A stretch of DNA of 64,000 nt. It comes from Capsicum annuum (Eukaryota; Streptophyta; Magnoliopsida; Solanales; Solanaceae). This document shows positions 12,891 to 25,119 of the stretch, one piece after another. Under the pieces are notes generated by a model. The model searched no databases. It was not told the origin of the DNA and worked only from the letters and a program-made list of their open reading frames with translations. The position numbers and the translations under genes are program-made. The stretch's first letter is position 1. Each line of letters starts with the position of its first letter. The DNA lies in the NCBI RefSeq assembly GCF_002878395.1, contig NC_061111.1, positions 21,143,908 to 21,207,907 on the forward strand, given 5' to 3'.

Positions 12891-14253
12891 TCCTCTCCAT
12901 CTTAAGAGGAATTTGACCTCAAATTCACTGCACAACTAAGCCAAAATAGTCTACAAAATAAGAAGAAACCAAGAACACAACAATTTCAAGTCTCGGCCAA
13001 CGCCTTCATTTTGCATCTTGGCTTCCTCTCCATCTTAAGATTCACCTTCAATCTAATCCGGCTCAATTGAGTTTATCCAAGAAGTTTCACTACAAAACAA
13101 CAAATTAGTTAGTTGTAAAAGAAAGGTCCTCACACTCTCCCTTTATTTCTTTGTTCTCGGATTCCTCACACTTACTCCCACAAGTGTTGTATGCTTGCTT
13201 GTACCCTATGAGGTTTTAAGAGGTGAACTAAATGTTTACAATGACTCCAAAGAATAAGAAAAACACTCAAGGACGTAAATACGAAGAATAATTTCAAAAC
13301 CAACTCATAATCTAGTAATTGGTCACTAGCTTGTAAGTTAGTATTGGAATCAACAAACGAAACTAAAGACACAACAAAATCAAACTAAGAGATCAAAATT
13401 TGAGCTTAAAATATGTTACGTGAATAGTAAAAGTGATGATGTAGCAGCACACTATTGGTAACGATTTTAGCGCCATTTTATTCACCAATTTAAAGACTTG
13501 ATCACTTTATAATTTGGAATTAGTGGGAATTAATTAAGGAGGGAAATATAAGTCTTGGAATCCCTTTTCAAATTTCAAAAAGGAAGACTTGGCTTTCTTT
13601 ATACTTTTTCTTAAAACAAGGGTCCTTAAATTATAGAAAAGTGGTAGAAAAGTTTTTGTCAAGTCAAGAGTGATGTGAACCAGACCTTTCACCAACAAAT
13701 ACTACAACTTGTCTTTCATCTTTTGTAGATCTAAAGTTAACTTTTCTTGTTTTAACAAAAGATAAATGGGTGAAGAATCAACAAGAACACCAACAACAAA
13801 ACCAACATCCAACTCCAAATTCCACAACAACAAAGTTAACCATACGGCCAAGGCTTCAAAAATTTCAACAAAAGGTTCTTAAATCACCAATCCTTAACAA
13901 CAACACAAGGCCAAGCTTAGAACTACAATTGAAACACATGGCCAAGGTGAAAACCACAACATAATTTTCAACAACAATTCAGTCAAGGCTCAAGTTCACG
14001 TCAACAACATCTAGTGAAGAGCAAAACTAACACTACAAACACACAAGACAAGTAAAAGACTCCTAGACCTAGACTCAAGAACAAATCTCAGACAAAAACA
14101 CAACAAGAACACAATTTTGGCCAGGACAACAACAATGGACAGATTGCTATTTTTTGGAATTTTTAGTTTTTTAACAATTTTTTTTTATTTTCTAACAAGC
14201 AAGCCCAAGATTGATCTTATAGGAACAAGATCAAGCCATGCTTTGATACCAAA

Positions 14254-15011
14254 TGATACAAGAAAAAACAGGGAACATGAGAAAAGGCTCAAAATAGTCT
14301 ACACAATATGGAGAACCCGAGAGCTCTCCTTGGACAAGTTTCGACCAACAATAAGGATCACAAGAATAACAAGATTATGTGGTGTTCAACACCTTATTTG
14401 TAGCGAACAACCAAACTAAAAATGAGATTAACAAGATGACAATACAATAAGATAATAACAACAACAAACGAAACAAGATACAATAACAAGAACAACCAAC
14501 GGTTTCACTAGAACAACATAAACTAGTACACGATATGTAAAAATAGAAAGTGAGACATACACGATTACAAGGTTATGAGCCTAAAAATGTATTAAATCTA
14601 AGGACCCTTAAGACTTACAATAGCAACACCACACTCTTACATTACACAAGAGGGATTCCACCGCTAGAGCAACAACGTTTCCAAGCAATACATAATCACA
14701 AGTGAATCCATACTTTTTCATGTCCTAGTTTTGGCCTAGAGACTCTCTCTCTCAAGAGAAGTGTTATTTCAACAATATTCAAAAACTAATGAACTAAAAT
14801 CCTATCATGTTCTATTTATAGACTTATTACAATAAGAGGTAAAAAGACAAAAGAGCCCTTTAATGAAAAGGGCACAAAATAGGCACCCATAGAGTGTGTT
14901 TGGGGAGTCCTTGTGCACACCAAGGCCCTTCTTCATACTTCAATTTGCACACTCCCTTGGTTGCATTCGAAATACTCAAAAACATCCATCGTCATGATCG
15001 TGCCCATATTA
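14254..15011 (-). repeat. 5' LTR of non-coding element
   Basis: Same length as the partner LTR and clearly homologous along its whole length, with scattered substitutions and small indels that indicate an old insertion. The primer site lies just outside it at 14240-14251. Confidence 0.82.
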
Positions 15012-16089
15012 ATCACTTGAATTTGGTCTGTGTGAACTTGTTGGGATGATTATTACTTGTTGGAGTCCTTATGTTGTCATTGGTGTCTTGTTTCACTTGT
15101 TTGACTAATGATACTCTCTTGAATGAAACTAGTGCACCATGTGTTTAACAAAATGCTCATTAAACCTTTCTTGCTTATTTTGTTTGGTGGGTGACTCAAG
15201 TATGAAAATATGAGCATCTTGAATGTGTTTAGAGCTAATTTGTTGAGATGGGTTTGTTCTCTTGTGCTTTTATTCTTTTTCTCCAAGCTTTTAGTTAGCA
15301 TACCCACCATGTGTTTGTTGAAATGACAATAAGAGAGGAATGTCTTATATACTTGTAAAGGTTAATGTAAAATTTCTTGGAGCATTGTGTGATCATTTTT
15401 GGAGTATAGCTTTGAGTCCAATTGGTCTTAAAAGTGGGATAACCGGTGGTTTTTGATTGAAATTATTGAAGAATGTTGCGTCCATGGGTTGATCGATAAA
15501 TGTGCTCATCATAGTATTCACGGGTTAAGTCTGAGTAACCTGAGAGACATGAATGCTTGCCTTGTCCTATGATAGATAGAGTGGCACCTTTATTAAGGGT
15601 ATAGGGTTTAATGTGTTCCTATTGGTGCCATGAATGTTTTATAATTTAAATGGTTGATATGTGAAATTGTGAGGAAAGAATCCCATGAAGCAGAATGATA
15701 ATGTTGCCTTGCATTTACTTAGGTTTTTCTTTAATTATTTAGGAAGGATCAAAAGTTCAAAAAAGCTTTCCAAATGTCATTGGCAAGAAATGAAATAATT
15801 TTGAGGGAAAAAAATCAAAAATATAGTTTTCTTTGGAAAAAATATCAAGGATGTTTGTGAGTTTTATTTTGAGTGAGACCATTAAATTCCATTTTTTGCT
15901 CTCTCTTTACAAGGATGAGTCTTTGACTCGGAGTTACTTATTAAGCTCAAATTATTCAAATTAGTTGGAAGATTAACTCTGTGCTCTATGAGTACGATGT
16001 TATGTATGGTAAGATCTTTGAATAATTCTTTTACATATGTGTAGTCTAAAACTTGCCCCGAGTGTGTTCTAAGCAAAATTCTAGACAAT

Positions 16090-16424
16090 TTTGTGGATTT
16101 GGGAGTGAATTTTATGGATGGTAAGCATCTGGATTATTTTCTTGATTGGTGTTTTGGACAAGTTGAGCAGAGGGGGACGATATGTTATTTGGATGGTTCC
16201 CAAGAATAGGCGTACTGAGGGGAGGGATCTAGATTGGAGTCCCGTGTCCTCCTGGAGCGGAAGCATTGACATTGATTGATGGCTAGATTATCCAAATCTC
16301 GAGTATGGTTCATTTCCTCCTTAGGTATTTCTAATATTCTGGCGAGTTCAACAATAATCTTGCTTTGTTTCACTATTACATTATCCCTGATGGTCGATGC
16401 ATTTTCTTCATTGCTTTCACTCAT
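16090..16424 (-). pseudogene. Tat/Ogre-type gag, N-terminal part
   Basis: A minus-strand frame starts at ATG 16422-16424 with MSESNEENASTIRDN and runs to about 16187. It continues in another frame as a Gln/Asn/Pro-rich stretch up to 16090, where Athila-like sequence begins. An acidic start followed by a Pro/Gln linker is usual for the N-terminus of this gag type. The rest of gag is found on the same strand at 1-2738. At least one frameshift is present. Confidence 0.6.
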
Positions 16425-17644
16425 TTTTTAATGATGGTCACGGGATGGGATTTTATGAACTTTTGACCGGGTGAAGTAAGGATGTTCCGCCAATTTGTTT
16501 CAACACAGAGTTGTTTTCTGCTATCTGTGAAGTAAAATAACTCAAAGACAGATGTGTTACTTTCCATATGTGATAAATAATGCAAGATATTTGACAAGAA
16601 GTAACCACATAGAGTTATTTACCTCCGAGACAAACTGATCCACGTGAGCAGAGTGGATAAATTTGTCTTTGATTCAAATAAACACATATAAACATATAAG
16701 GCAATTATATCACATAATAAATGCATATCCTAGTTGGGTGACCCTTTTAAGCTAAGGGTTGGCCTAACATATTTGAAGAAAGTATATGCTTTTTAAAACC
16801 AATCCATTATCCCCCAAAAACCTTCATGGGTATGCATGAAGGGTATAAATTCTTACAAAAGTTGCACAAAAGGGATACAATCTTTAGGGAAAGGAAAAAT
16901 AATATGAGAAGAAGAACAATGTCCCGGGCAGGGGATACTAGTTCCTAGATGCTCTTCTATCGACCTTCGCCCTCTTAGCTTTGTCCACTTCTTGTCATTG
17001 ACAACATCTGTTGATGATCAAGCGATTTTCGTATAACTGTGCTCTAGATGCAACCATTCAAATCGATCAATTTATTGCTTGGCTTGCTTCAATTCCTCCC
17101 TCAATTGGTGTATGATTGAGGCATCCTTACACAAAAGTAACCAAAGTAAACCTTCTCCCGATCCAGAGGATAATAGATTGGATTAAACAAATATATATTT
17201 TTACAACACATAAATATGATTCGTCTGTAATTGACCTAGGGTCAATAGACGCAGGACAGGTTTTCTAATGGGCCCAATACCCCCTCGGGTATTGGGTCAT
17301 CCTAGGCTTATGCCTAAAATAAGGTTTTGGTTTAGCTCTATCATAGGTGTCTAAAGTGGGTTTGAACCAGGTTCCCAAGCGGACAACTTGGGTTTAGAAA
17401 TACTAACAGCCATCAAACGCCTCACGTGTTAATAAATCATCGTATTTTCAATACTTTAATTGGAGTTGAACAACAGGGGCCGGGACATCCACGAAATTCC
17501 AAAACAGTTTAATAATCATCATGCAGAATTATACCATTAAATGCAATAGTAAATTTCGCAGAATTGAAATATTTAATCACGTAAACAGTTTAAACAATTA
17601 GTCAAAAGATAAATTCAAACATTTGGTTAAAATCTAGTTATATA
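16425..17644 (-). mobile_element. untranslated leader of Tat/Ogre-type element
   Basis: This stretch lies between the primer site and the gag start and shows no sustained frame. A long leader is normal for the lineage. Nothing else recognisable is seen. Confidence 0.5.
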
Positions 17645-17662
17645 TCCTCAGCAGAGTCGCCA
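17645..17662 (-). promoter_or_regulatory. primer binding site, tRNA-Arg type
   Basis: On the minus strand this reads TGGCGACTCTGCTGAGGA, close to the tRNA-Arg-complementary site (TGGCGACTCCGCTGGGGA) of Ogre/Tat elements. It lies four bases inside the LTR end at 17667. Confidence 0.7.
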
Positions 17663-17666
17663 TTTC

Positions 17667-20600
17667 TGTTTTGCGGAAAAATGACTATTAGAGTCGCCAC
17701 TTAATTTATTTAGAAAAAATTAAGAAAAGCTTTATAAATTACTCAAACAATTCAAAACAGAAAAATCATTTGAGTTTTAGAAATTCTAGGTAAGCGGTTC
17801 CTATTAACATTTTAGAAAGATTTTTAAGGCAACTAAAATGTCTGCTAACTTGCAGTTATCCGGACTATTTAAAAAATAATTTCTTTTGACTAACTTCTAA
17901 AAGAAAGAGTCGATTGTTGAAAAAGAAATTGATTAAGAAATATTTTGGAAGTTTTTGTAAAATCAGTTTTTTAGCGACTTAGTTAGAGGTTTAACTAAGT
18001 TCACAGGAAAACAACTAACAGACAAATGTAAGGAAAAAAAGATAAGGGGAAGAGAGAGATCTAGACCCCTTTGGGCCCAAATCTAAGAACCTGTCCTAAA
18101 TCATTCGTTTGGACTTTTTTGACCCACCTGCACTTGTCCTAAACTAGTCCTCTTGGGCTATCAGCCTACAACCGCTTCACCTGTTTACAACTTTAGCTTC
18201 GAGGCCCAAATGATTGAATGAGTAAAGAAATAAATAAAAACAACAATGCAAATTTAGCGATCTTTCAACAATGGTTTTGACCAATCCTCTTCTTTTGTCT
18301 TCTTATATTCGTATACCATATGATCAACTTGGGATTCAATTTTGAGATTGACTCGAGGCGATGATGGGCCTCAATGTCCCATGAAGCAAATGCAAAAAGA
18401 AATTGAGTTCATTTTGGACTCAAACCCACTGATACATGTAAAGAAAATGATAAGGATTAGAACCTAATGATAAATAAAAATAAAATAAATATGAAATCAA
18501 AAAATTCCAAGGTAAGACTCACGCCACTGTCACATACATAAAAAAAAGTGAGAATTTACAAATGATAGACAACACTAGTTACATAGCTAATAATCATACA
18601 TAATTAAACTAGTTCAATAATTTTCCTCAAACCAATACTATCCACTATACCAACTATTAATTCTGTTACGCATCATCACTATTTTATTTACTTAGTCATA
18701 TTAAAAGTTTACTCAGAATATACAAACCTATACATTTGGACTTATTATAATAACTAAAGAGGATAATGAAACAGTAATTTGGCATGCTTCAAAGAATCTT
18801 TTAAGACCCATAAAAAGCAAGAGAAATAAAAGCAAGGAATAAAAGTAAGGATGACTACACCAAATATGTCCAGGAAAAATGAAAGCAAAATTTTTTACAA
18901 TGTATAAAGGGAGAGATTAACTAGGACACAGATGTACCACTGGAGATATTAAAATCAATTTCAGATAAAATATGATTGCTTGAACCATTTAATACCAGAG
19001 ATGAAGAAGTAAAAAAAAATCATGGTGGAATTTTCAAAACAATTTTTGTACCAAGTCAAATCTCACAAAAAGGGAAATCTAGTAAAATATGGTAATAAGA
19101 GCCTTAAAGATTGAGAATCCAAGTCATATCGAAGTCAAAACAATCTTTGAAAAAATCGAAAGCATTATGCAAAGGAAAAGATCTAATAACTATCGATTCA
19201 ATATGTCAAGAATAGAAATGAAAACCAGCCTAAAACACTTGAATTATCTCGTTTGAAACCGAGTCATACTTCTAAGAATCTATTATCAATGGAACAACTG
19301 GAGGCCAACAAGAAAACTTAAGATTATGAAAACAAGGACCAGACAAAACAAATAAAAACAACGATCAGTTTCAAACTTATAAACAATTATACAATTCAAG
19401 ACAAAAAAAATTATATTTTAGACGAAACATCAAAGTCACAGTCCTTTACTGTATAGTAAACAGATTCAATACTGAAATGAAAGAAACCAATAGTAGTCTT
19501 CCTAAAATGTTGCAAAGAACCCACCGCTAAATTCAATCGTGCAATTAAATTCCATTCCCAATAACAAACGCTCATCAACATTGAAAAAATATCGAAATCA
19601 AATCAGAAACGAGAACCCAAAAATTAACCAAACAACTAAGACAGGAACGAGTTTTGGCAGAATTACCTATCAAGCAACAAAAGAAAACCTATGGCCTTCA
19701 CGATCTCTACAGCAGCTAATCCCAACATACAAGGCAATAATCAAAGCTACTACTGCTACAACTATTACAATGCGATAGTAAAAGAAAGAATCGAGTACTG
19801 ATCGGTTTTTGGGCAGCAAAACGTGTCTCGAGTTATCGTTGAAATCTTTTTGCTACCACCGAAAAACTACCGCAACTCCGAGAATCCATTGACTTTTTGC
19901 GATTTTTTTTACTAAAGAAAAGACTTTTTGGTTGCTCAGGAGTTTTCCCACCTCCAAGACTTCCCCTCTTTTAGCTCAAGCATGAGCTTTATATAGAAGA
20001 GATTGGGGATCACATTTCAAGTTTCAGTCGATGTGGGAGAAAATAATTTAAGGGCATTTTTGGAATTTCTGTAATAAGAAAATTTTGAATTTCGAAAAGT
20101 GGATAAGGCTATGAGGTGGAATTATACGGAAATCATACAAATTTGAAATGATTTGGGGTTGAGCTACCCAGATTCTAGAATTTTCGTTAAAGCCATGGCG
20201 GATACGGGTCAGATTTGATATCGGATCAAAGTTGGAATCGGTTTAGGGTTGTTGTGGGGTTGTTTGGTTTTGTTGCTCGTTGTTCGTCGACGTTATTGGA
20301 GTTGTTCGCATATCGAGTTATGGTTGTTGTGTTGATACTCATTGTTCATGTTACTATTTTGTTGTTGGGCTAATAGTAGAGTGTGTTATTGGGCCGGAAT
20401 AGTAGCTGATTTGTTATGGGTATTGGGCTGGAATTGGTTTAATTGGATTAAATTTGATAGGTAATGGGATTTTAAATTTTAGGGGTCATTTAAAATATAA
20501 CCCCCAATTAAAATTCAGGAATTAGCCAAATTTAATTAATATTTTGATCAAATTAAAAATTAAATTGGTCCATTGTATTGCAAATATAGCCAATTTATTT

Positions 20601-21016
20601 TCAATTATGGTCAAATTTAATAGATTGACTAAATTGAATCGAAATTTGATATGAATTAATATTCTGTTTGATTTCGAGCTTCTTGATTCAATAAAATCAA
20701 ACACATATTTATCCAAATGAATTATTTTTCAGAAAAATATATTTAAATCAAGATTTTAATCATTATATTTATTTTCAAAATAATTCATAATTAAAATCCG
20801 ATATTCCATAGAATAAATATTTAAGTGACAAAATTATATATATTTTTCGTATAATTAAATACGATAATATATAATCGCTACTTAAAATGACAAAATTACC
20901 CAACTAATACTTTGAAAAAGTTTTTATCTGAATGAAACAAATATTGTAATTTATTTAAAAATCTAAGAAACTCGAAACTAAACTTAGTCGTGGAGGGCAA
21001 AAATTAGGTGTCAACA
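17667..21016 (-). mobile_element. 5' LTR of Tat/Ogre-type gypsy element (~3.35 kb)
   Basis: On the minus strand the LTR starts TGTTGACACCTAATTTTTGC and ends AAAACA just before the tRNA-Arg primer site. This start is typical of solanaceous gypsy LTRs of this type. The length is within the range of Tat/Ogre LTRs. The interior has no coding frame. Its partner 3' LTR would lie left of the window. Confidence 0.75.
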
Positions 21017-21675
21017 CCTACGTTTTATTGTTCATGATTTATGATTTTCATCTTTCAGTTATTCAAGCCAATGTGAGTCATTTACACTTAGCATGCATTC
21101 TTTTATGAGTTTATATGAACACTGAGATATTGTTTTACTTAAGTATCCACCCTCACATGCTCAGTACATTCCAAAAGTATTGATCCACATATATGCCTGT
21201 GTGCTACATTGTTTAATAATGTAGGTTCAGGTGCTCAGTTCCAACAGCGTGATTGACCGTGAACATCTCTATCTACATCCCGATAGTTGGTGAGTCATCA
21301 TAGTTTAGGGACCCAGTTATTCAGATTTGCAGATTTATAGAGTAGCTTATTCAGTTGTTTCCAGTCAGTTCGAGTCAGCTGGGGACCTTTCCCAGCGACT
21401 CACTAGTTAGTAATGTTAGAGACTTGTCCGACTATTAGACACATTGCAGTTTTATAGTGTTGGTTGTTCAAATTTCCTAGCTAAGTATTTTCATATATTG
21501 TGTTCATTTAAACTCAACCTAGTTCAGAGAGTATTTCAGTATTTTAGTTCTTCGCATGCTTCTATTTCCTTTAATTTGAGTTTCAGAATGAGTAGCAGGC
21601 TTACAGGGTTAGCTCGGGACTACTTGTAGTTTGAAACATCGGGTGACGTCTCGAAACTCATTTTCGGGGCATTAC
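21017..21675 (+). mobile_element. 3' part of a chromovirus (Tekay/Del-like) LTR
   Basis: The segment contains GTAGGTTCAGGTGCTCAGTT at about 21223 and GTTGGTGAGTCATCAT, and ends CGGGGCATTACA. The reverse complement of the LTR at 60414-62830 carries matching blocks (GTAGGTTCAGGTGCTCAGTT, GGTGAGTCCTCAT). It is truncated on the left exactly where the Tat-type LTR begins, so that element probably inserted into it. Confidence 0.7.
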
Positions 21676-21846
21676 ATGAAACTACAACAAGAACTCAAAA
21701 ACACAAATAATTTTGGGGTTTTTGTTAAAAATATTTTCTTTTATCTTCTTCAATACCACTCGTAAGACTAGAATCGTTGGAACAATCCTAAGCTCGGCTT
21801 TGATATCAAAATAATACAAGCTTCCTGCAAAAATTTGGTAGCTTAT
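21676..21846 (-). mobile_element. fragment resembling the non-coding LTR family
   Basis: Near 21795-21822 the plus strand reads CTCGGCTTTGATATCAAAA and then ATACAAG. This is close to the primer-site and LTR junction of the 12133-15011 element (GCCATGCTTTGATACCAAAT). The rest is short and decayed, so assignment to that family is tentative. Confidence 0.4.
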
Positions 21847-22448
21847 ATATATATATATATATATAATATTAAAAGTGTGAAGCCTCTTAGATAAGTGAAT
21901 TGAACTTTTTTCCATTCATTAAAAATTTTCACAATAGACAAAATTGTCATTTACTAATTTTTATATTTAATAATTTAAAATCACTTAAAAATTAAATGTA
22001 ATAAATTAGTAGTTTTTTTATTTAAACTAGGTAAGAAAACCTATTTTGGTATCCTTTTAATTTTGGTCACAATCAAAAAATAAGAACGGGACAAACAAAA
22101 TTAAATACAAAATAAATTAGAAGTCCTATTTAAGGTAAAATTTGATTATTCAAACAATTATTTGAATAAATTGTAGAAATCTTCATCAAAGGCAAAATAA
22201 ATTTAAAGCCTTACTGCGGATCTCATATATTTATGGTAGCAAAGCAGTTTTAAACCTAACCATTTTATTTACTTTAAAAAAAATATATTGTAATTTTTTA
22301 TAACTAAAAATAGATTGACTTTAGTTATTTCTTTTATTTTTTAATGAAATAATTTATAATCTCACAAATATTAAGTTTTATTTTAAATCACAAATTGCAA
22401 ATATATTATTTAATTTTGTAGGTCAATTTAAACAATATATTTATATCC

Positions 22449-22496
<48 letters not shown>

Positions 22497-25080
22497 TAAA
22501 GTGGAACCCCCCTTATAAAAGTGATTTGAACTTTTTGTCCTTCAATAAAAATTATCACAATAGACAAGACTATCATTTACTAATTTTTATATTTAATAAT
22601 TTAAAATCGCTTAAAATTAAATTTAATAAATTAGTAGTTCTTTATTTAAACAAGATAAGAAAACCTAATATTTTGGTATCCTTTTAATTTTGGTTATAAT
22701 AAAAAAACATAAATGGAAGAAACAAACAAATTAAATATGTATGAACTGGACAAACCAAATTAAAGACAAAATAAATTAGAAGTACTATTTAAGGTGAAAT
22801 TTGATTATTCAAACAATTATTTGAATAATTGTAGAAATCTTCATCCTAAAGACAAAACAAATTAAAAGTCCTATTTAAGGTGATTTAATTATTCAAACAA
22901 GTATCAAGATAGTTGTAGAAATCTTCATTATTTTTTTCTATATAATTTGACGAATACATTCTTGACACAATTGTTTTGATTTTATTCTTTAACCTAATTG
23001 TGTGATTTTTATATGTGTTTAAGGGTATTTTGAGATTTTATCCTTCGTTTTTGTTTAAATTGATTCATATATTATTATTGTCATAATTTATGTTTGCTAG
23101 GTTGTGATCTGATTCAAAAACAATGCTACGAGACTAAAAAATTTCAAGTAAGCTTCGAAGCTTTATTGTATTTAGAAAATAAAATAAAATAAAATATTTT
23201 AATATTTTGATTCATAAGATGCTCACGTTTACCTTCAATTTAAATTCATTATTTTTAAGTGTTGCTTTGATTTTTTTTAAAACTTAATTGTGTGACTTTT
23301 TGTACATATTTGTGGTATTTTGAGATTTTATACTTAATATTTTTTAAATTGATTTATATTGTTTAATTGTAATAATTTATGTTCATTAGATTGTGACCTT
23401 TAGAAGAATACAGCAATACCAAAATTTTCAAGTAAGATTCGAAGCTTTGTTGTGTTCAGAACATATAATAAACTTTTAATTTTTAATTTTTGTTGTTATA
23501 GTTGGTTAGGAGTCGTGATAAAAGTGTTTTATTTTTTGGCATTATATTAATAAATTACTAATATTAAACATAAATAAATAAAGTGTGAAGGTCCTTAGAA
23601 AGAACTTTTTGTGAATCATTAAAAGACTCTACAATAAATAAAATTGGTATTTATTATTTTTCTCAATTTTTTGTTTAATTTTCTAATTTCAATTTATGTT
23701 ATTATAATTAGTTACGAGTCATAATAAAAGTGTTTTCTTTTTTTATTTTGAATTATATTAATGGATTATTAATCTTAATTATAAATTAATAAAGTTTGAA
23801 GGTCCTTAAAACAATAGATAAAATTGTTATTTACTATTTTTATTTAATTTTTTATTTAATTATTTTATAATATTTCTCCTAAAATATGTAGAAAGAATTG
23901 TGATAAAATAAAGACTCTCAAACTCTGAAAGATTAAGAATTTGTAAAATATATTATATTAAAGGGTAATTAATGTCAATATGAAGTAGTTGATGCGAAAT
24001 TTTTTTTGGAGATAAGTTAGACATAAAATAATTAAACTCATAAATAGAAATATAGAAAGACAAAATTAGAAGGTAGTTTCTAAGGGCAGATGATTTTTTT
24101 TCACTTTTAAAGTTGAAACACTATTGTCTAAGGAATAACTTTGTGGTACAATCAAACTTACGTACATTGTACAACATAAATATGATTATCTAAAATTATT
24201 TGGTTAATTAGATCTTAGTGTTTTGCTATTTTGTTATTTTCTTTTTTTGTAATTATGTGTCTCACACTTTTTTTTTGAGTCGACGGTCTATGAAAAATAA
24301 TATCTCTACCTCACAATATATAAGGCAAAATCTGCGTACATTCTATATTTTTCAAACTTCATTTTAAAATTAAATTGGATGTGTTGTTCTTCTTTATTAT
24401 GTTCAAATGAAATTCTATATTTTTCAAATCCCATTTTAAAATTAAATTGGATGTGTTGTTCTTCTTTATTATGTTTAAAGTAACGATATTAAATATAATA
24501 TTTACTTTTATTTTACTAAATATATTTGTTTTGCATATTTTATTGATTAATGTTACACATATATTCAATACATGTATACTTTTATATGTAACTTTTTTGT
24601 GTCGGTGTGATGCATTTGTTGATTACTTAAAGAATTATTGTACTTTTTGTTACTAAGGATAATCTTAGATCAAATAATAAATTAGTTATTTTTAAAAACT
24701 GAAATTTGCATCTGCTTTAAGCTTCATTTTTATTACACATAAGCTAGATAAATTTTCTTTTAAGTCGCATATTATATTAAAATATTATTATTTTAAATTC
24801 GTATCTTATGAAATGAACGTCAGTAGCCAATTTAGTTACTCATGTCAACAAATTAGGTAATAAGCTTGCATATGATAGTGATCGAAAAACTTAAAGGAAT
24901 TTAAAGAGTACGGCGATCACCTCTCAATCTTACAGTAAATGAATTTTATTTTATATTAAAAAATATTTGGATTCTTTATTATAGTTAAATCCCTAACTAA
25001 AATGTTGATTGATGTTTTTTCTAAAAAAAAAAATTATTTACTTGACATAAGTACACGCACAAAGCATGTACACTAAACTA

Positions 25081-25081
<1 letters not shown>
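21847..25081 (+). mobile_element. Helitron-like region with one 3' end and several 5'-end copies
   Basis: The right end has the Helitron layout: a GC-richer hairpin (GTACACGCACAAAGCATGTAC, about 25051-25071), a short AT spacer, then CTAG at 25078-25081 followed by T. Blocks of the form AAAGTGTGAAG...CCTTAG, which match the 5' end of the Helitron at 40367-41643, occur near 21870, 22500, 23580 and 23790. This suggests nested or tandemly accreted copies. The stretch is very AT-rich, with no RepHel helicase frame, so it is non-autonomous. The left boundary is hidden by a (TA)n run. Confidence 0.55.
22450..22495. repeat. (AAT)n microsatellite
   Basis: About 15 uninterrupted trinucleotide units within the Helitron-like region, just before a repeated 5'-end block. 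Confidence 0.95.

Positions 25082-25116
<35 letters not shown>
25082..25116. repeat. (TA)n microsatellite
   Basis: A run of about 17 dinucleotide units immediately after the Helitron 3' end. Confidence 0.95.

Positions 25117-25119
<3 letters not shown>

Larger units (their letters stand above)
12133..15011 (-). mobile_element. complete non-coding LTR retrotransposon (2.9 kb)
   Basis: Two 758-bp direct repeats (12133-12890 and 14254-15011) enclose a 1.36-kb interior. On the minus strand the primer site TGGTATCAAAGC (14251-14240), two bases inside the 5' LTR, matches the initiator-Met tRNA type. A purine-rich tract AGATGGAGAGGA precedes the 3' LTR at about 12891-12902. The interior is rich in AAC/GTT runs and has no frame resembling Gag or Pol, so the element is non-autonomous, between TRIM and LARD in size. 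The flanks show ATCA on both sides as a likely target duplication. The last LTR ends TATTA instead of TATCA. It sits in the second Athila-like copy. Confidence 0.82.
9276..16089 (+). mobile_element. internal region, second copy, truncated and carrying two insertions
   Basis: This copy parallels 3557-6680. It starts with the primer site at 9280-9297 and is interrupted at 10371-11145 by a solo LTR and at 12133-15011 by a complete small LTR element. It resumes at 15012 and breaks off at about 16089, where Tat-type gag sequence begins. The matching point in the first copy is about 6680, so the last ~1.2 kb and the 3' LTR are missing. There is no coding capacity. Confidence 0.75.

Noticed and set aside
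13770..14419. Gln/Thr-rich frames in the non-coding LTR element
   Set aside because: They follow AAC/CAA repeats on the strand opposite to the element and resemble no Gag or other protein.
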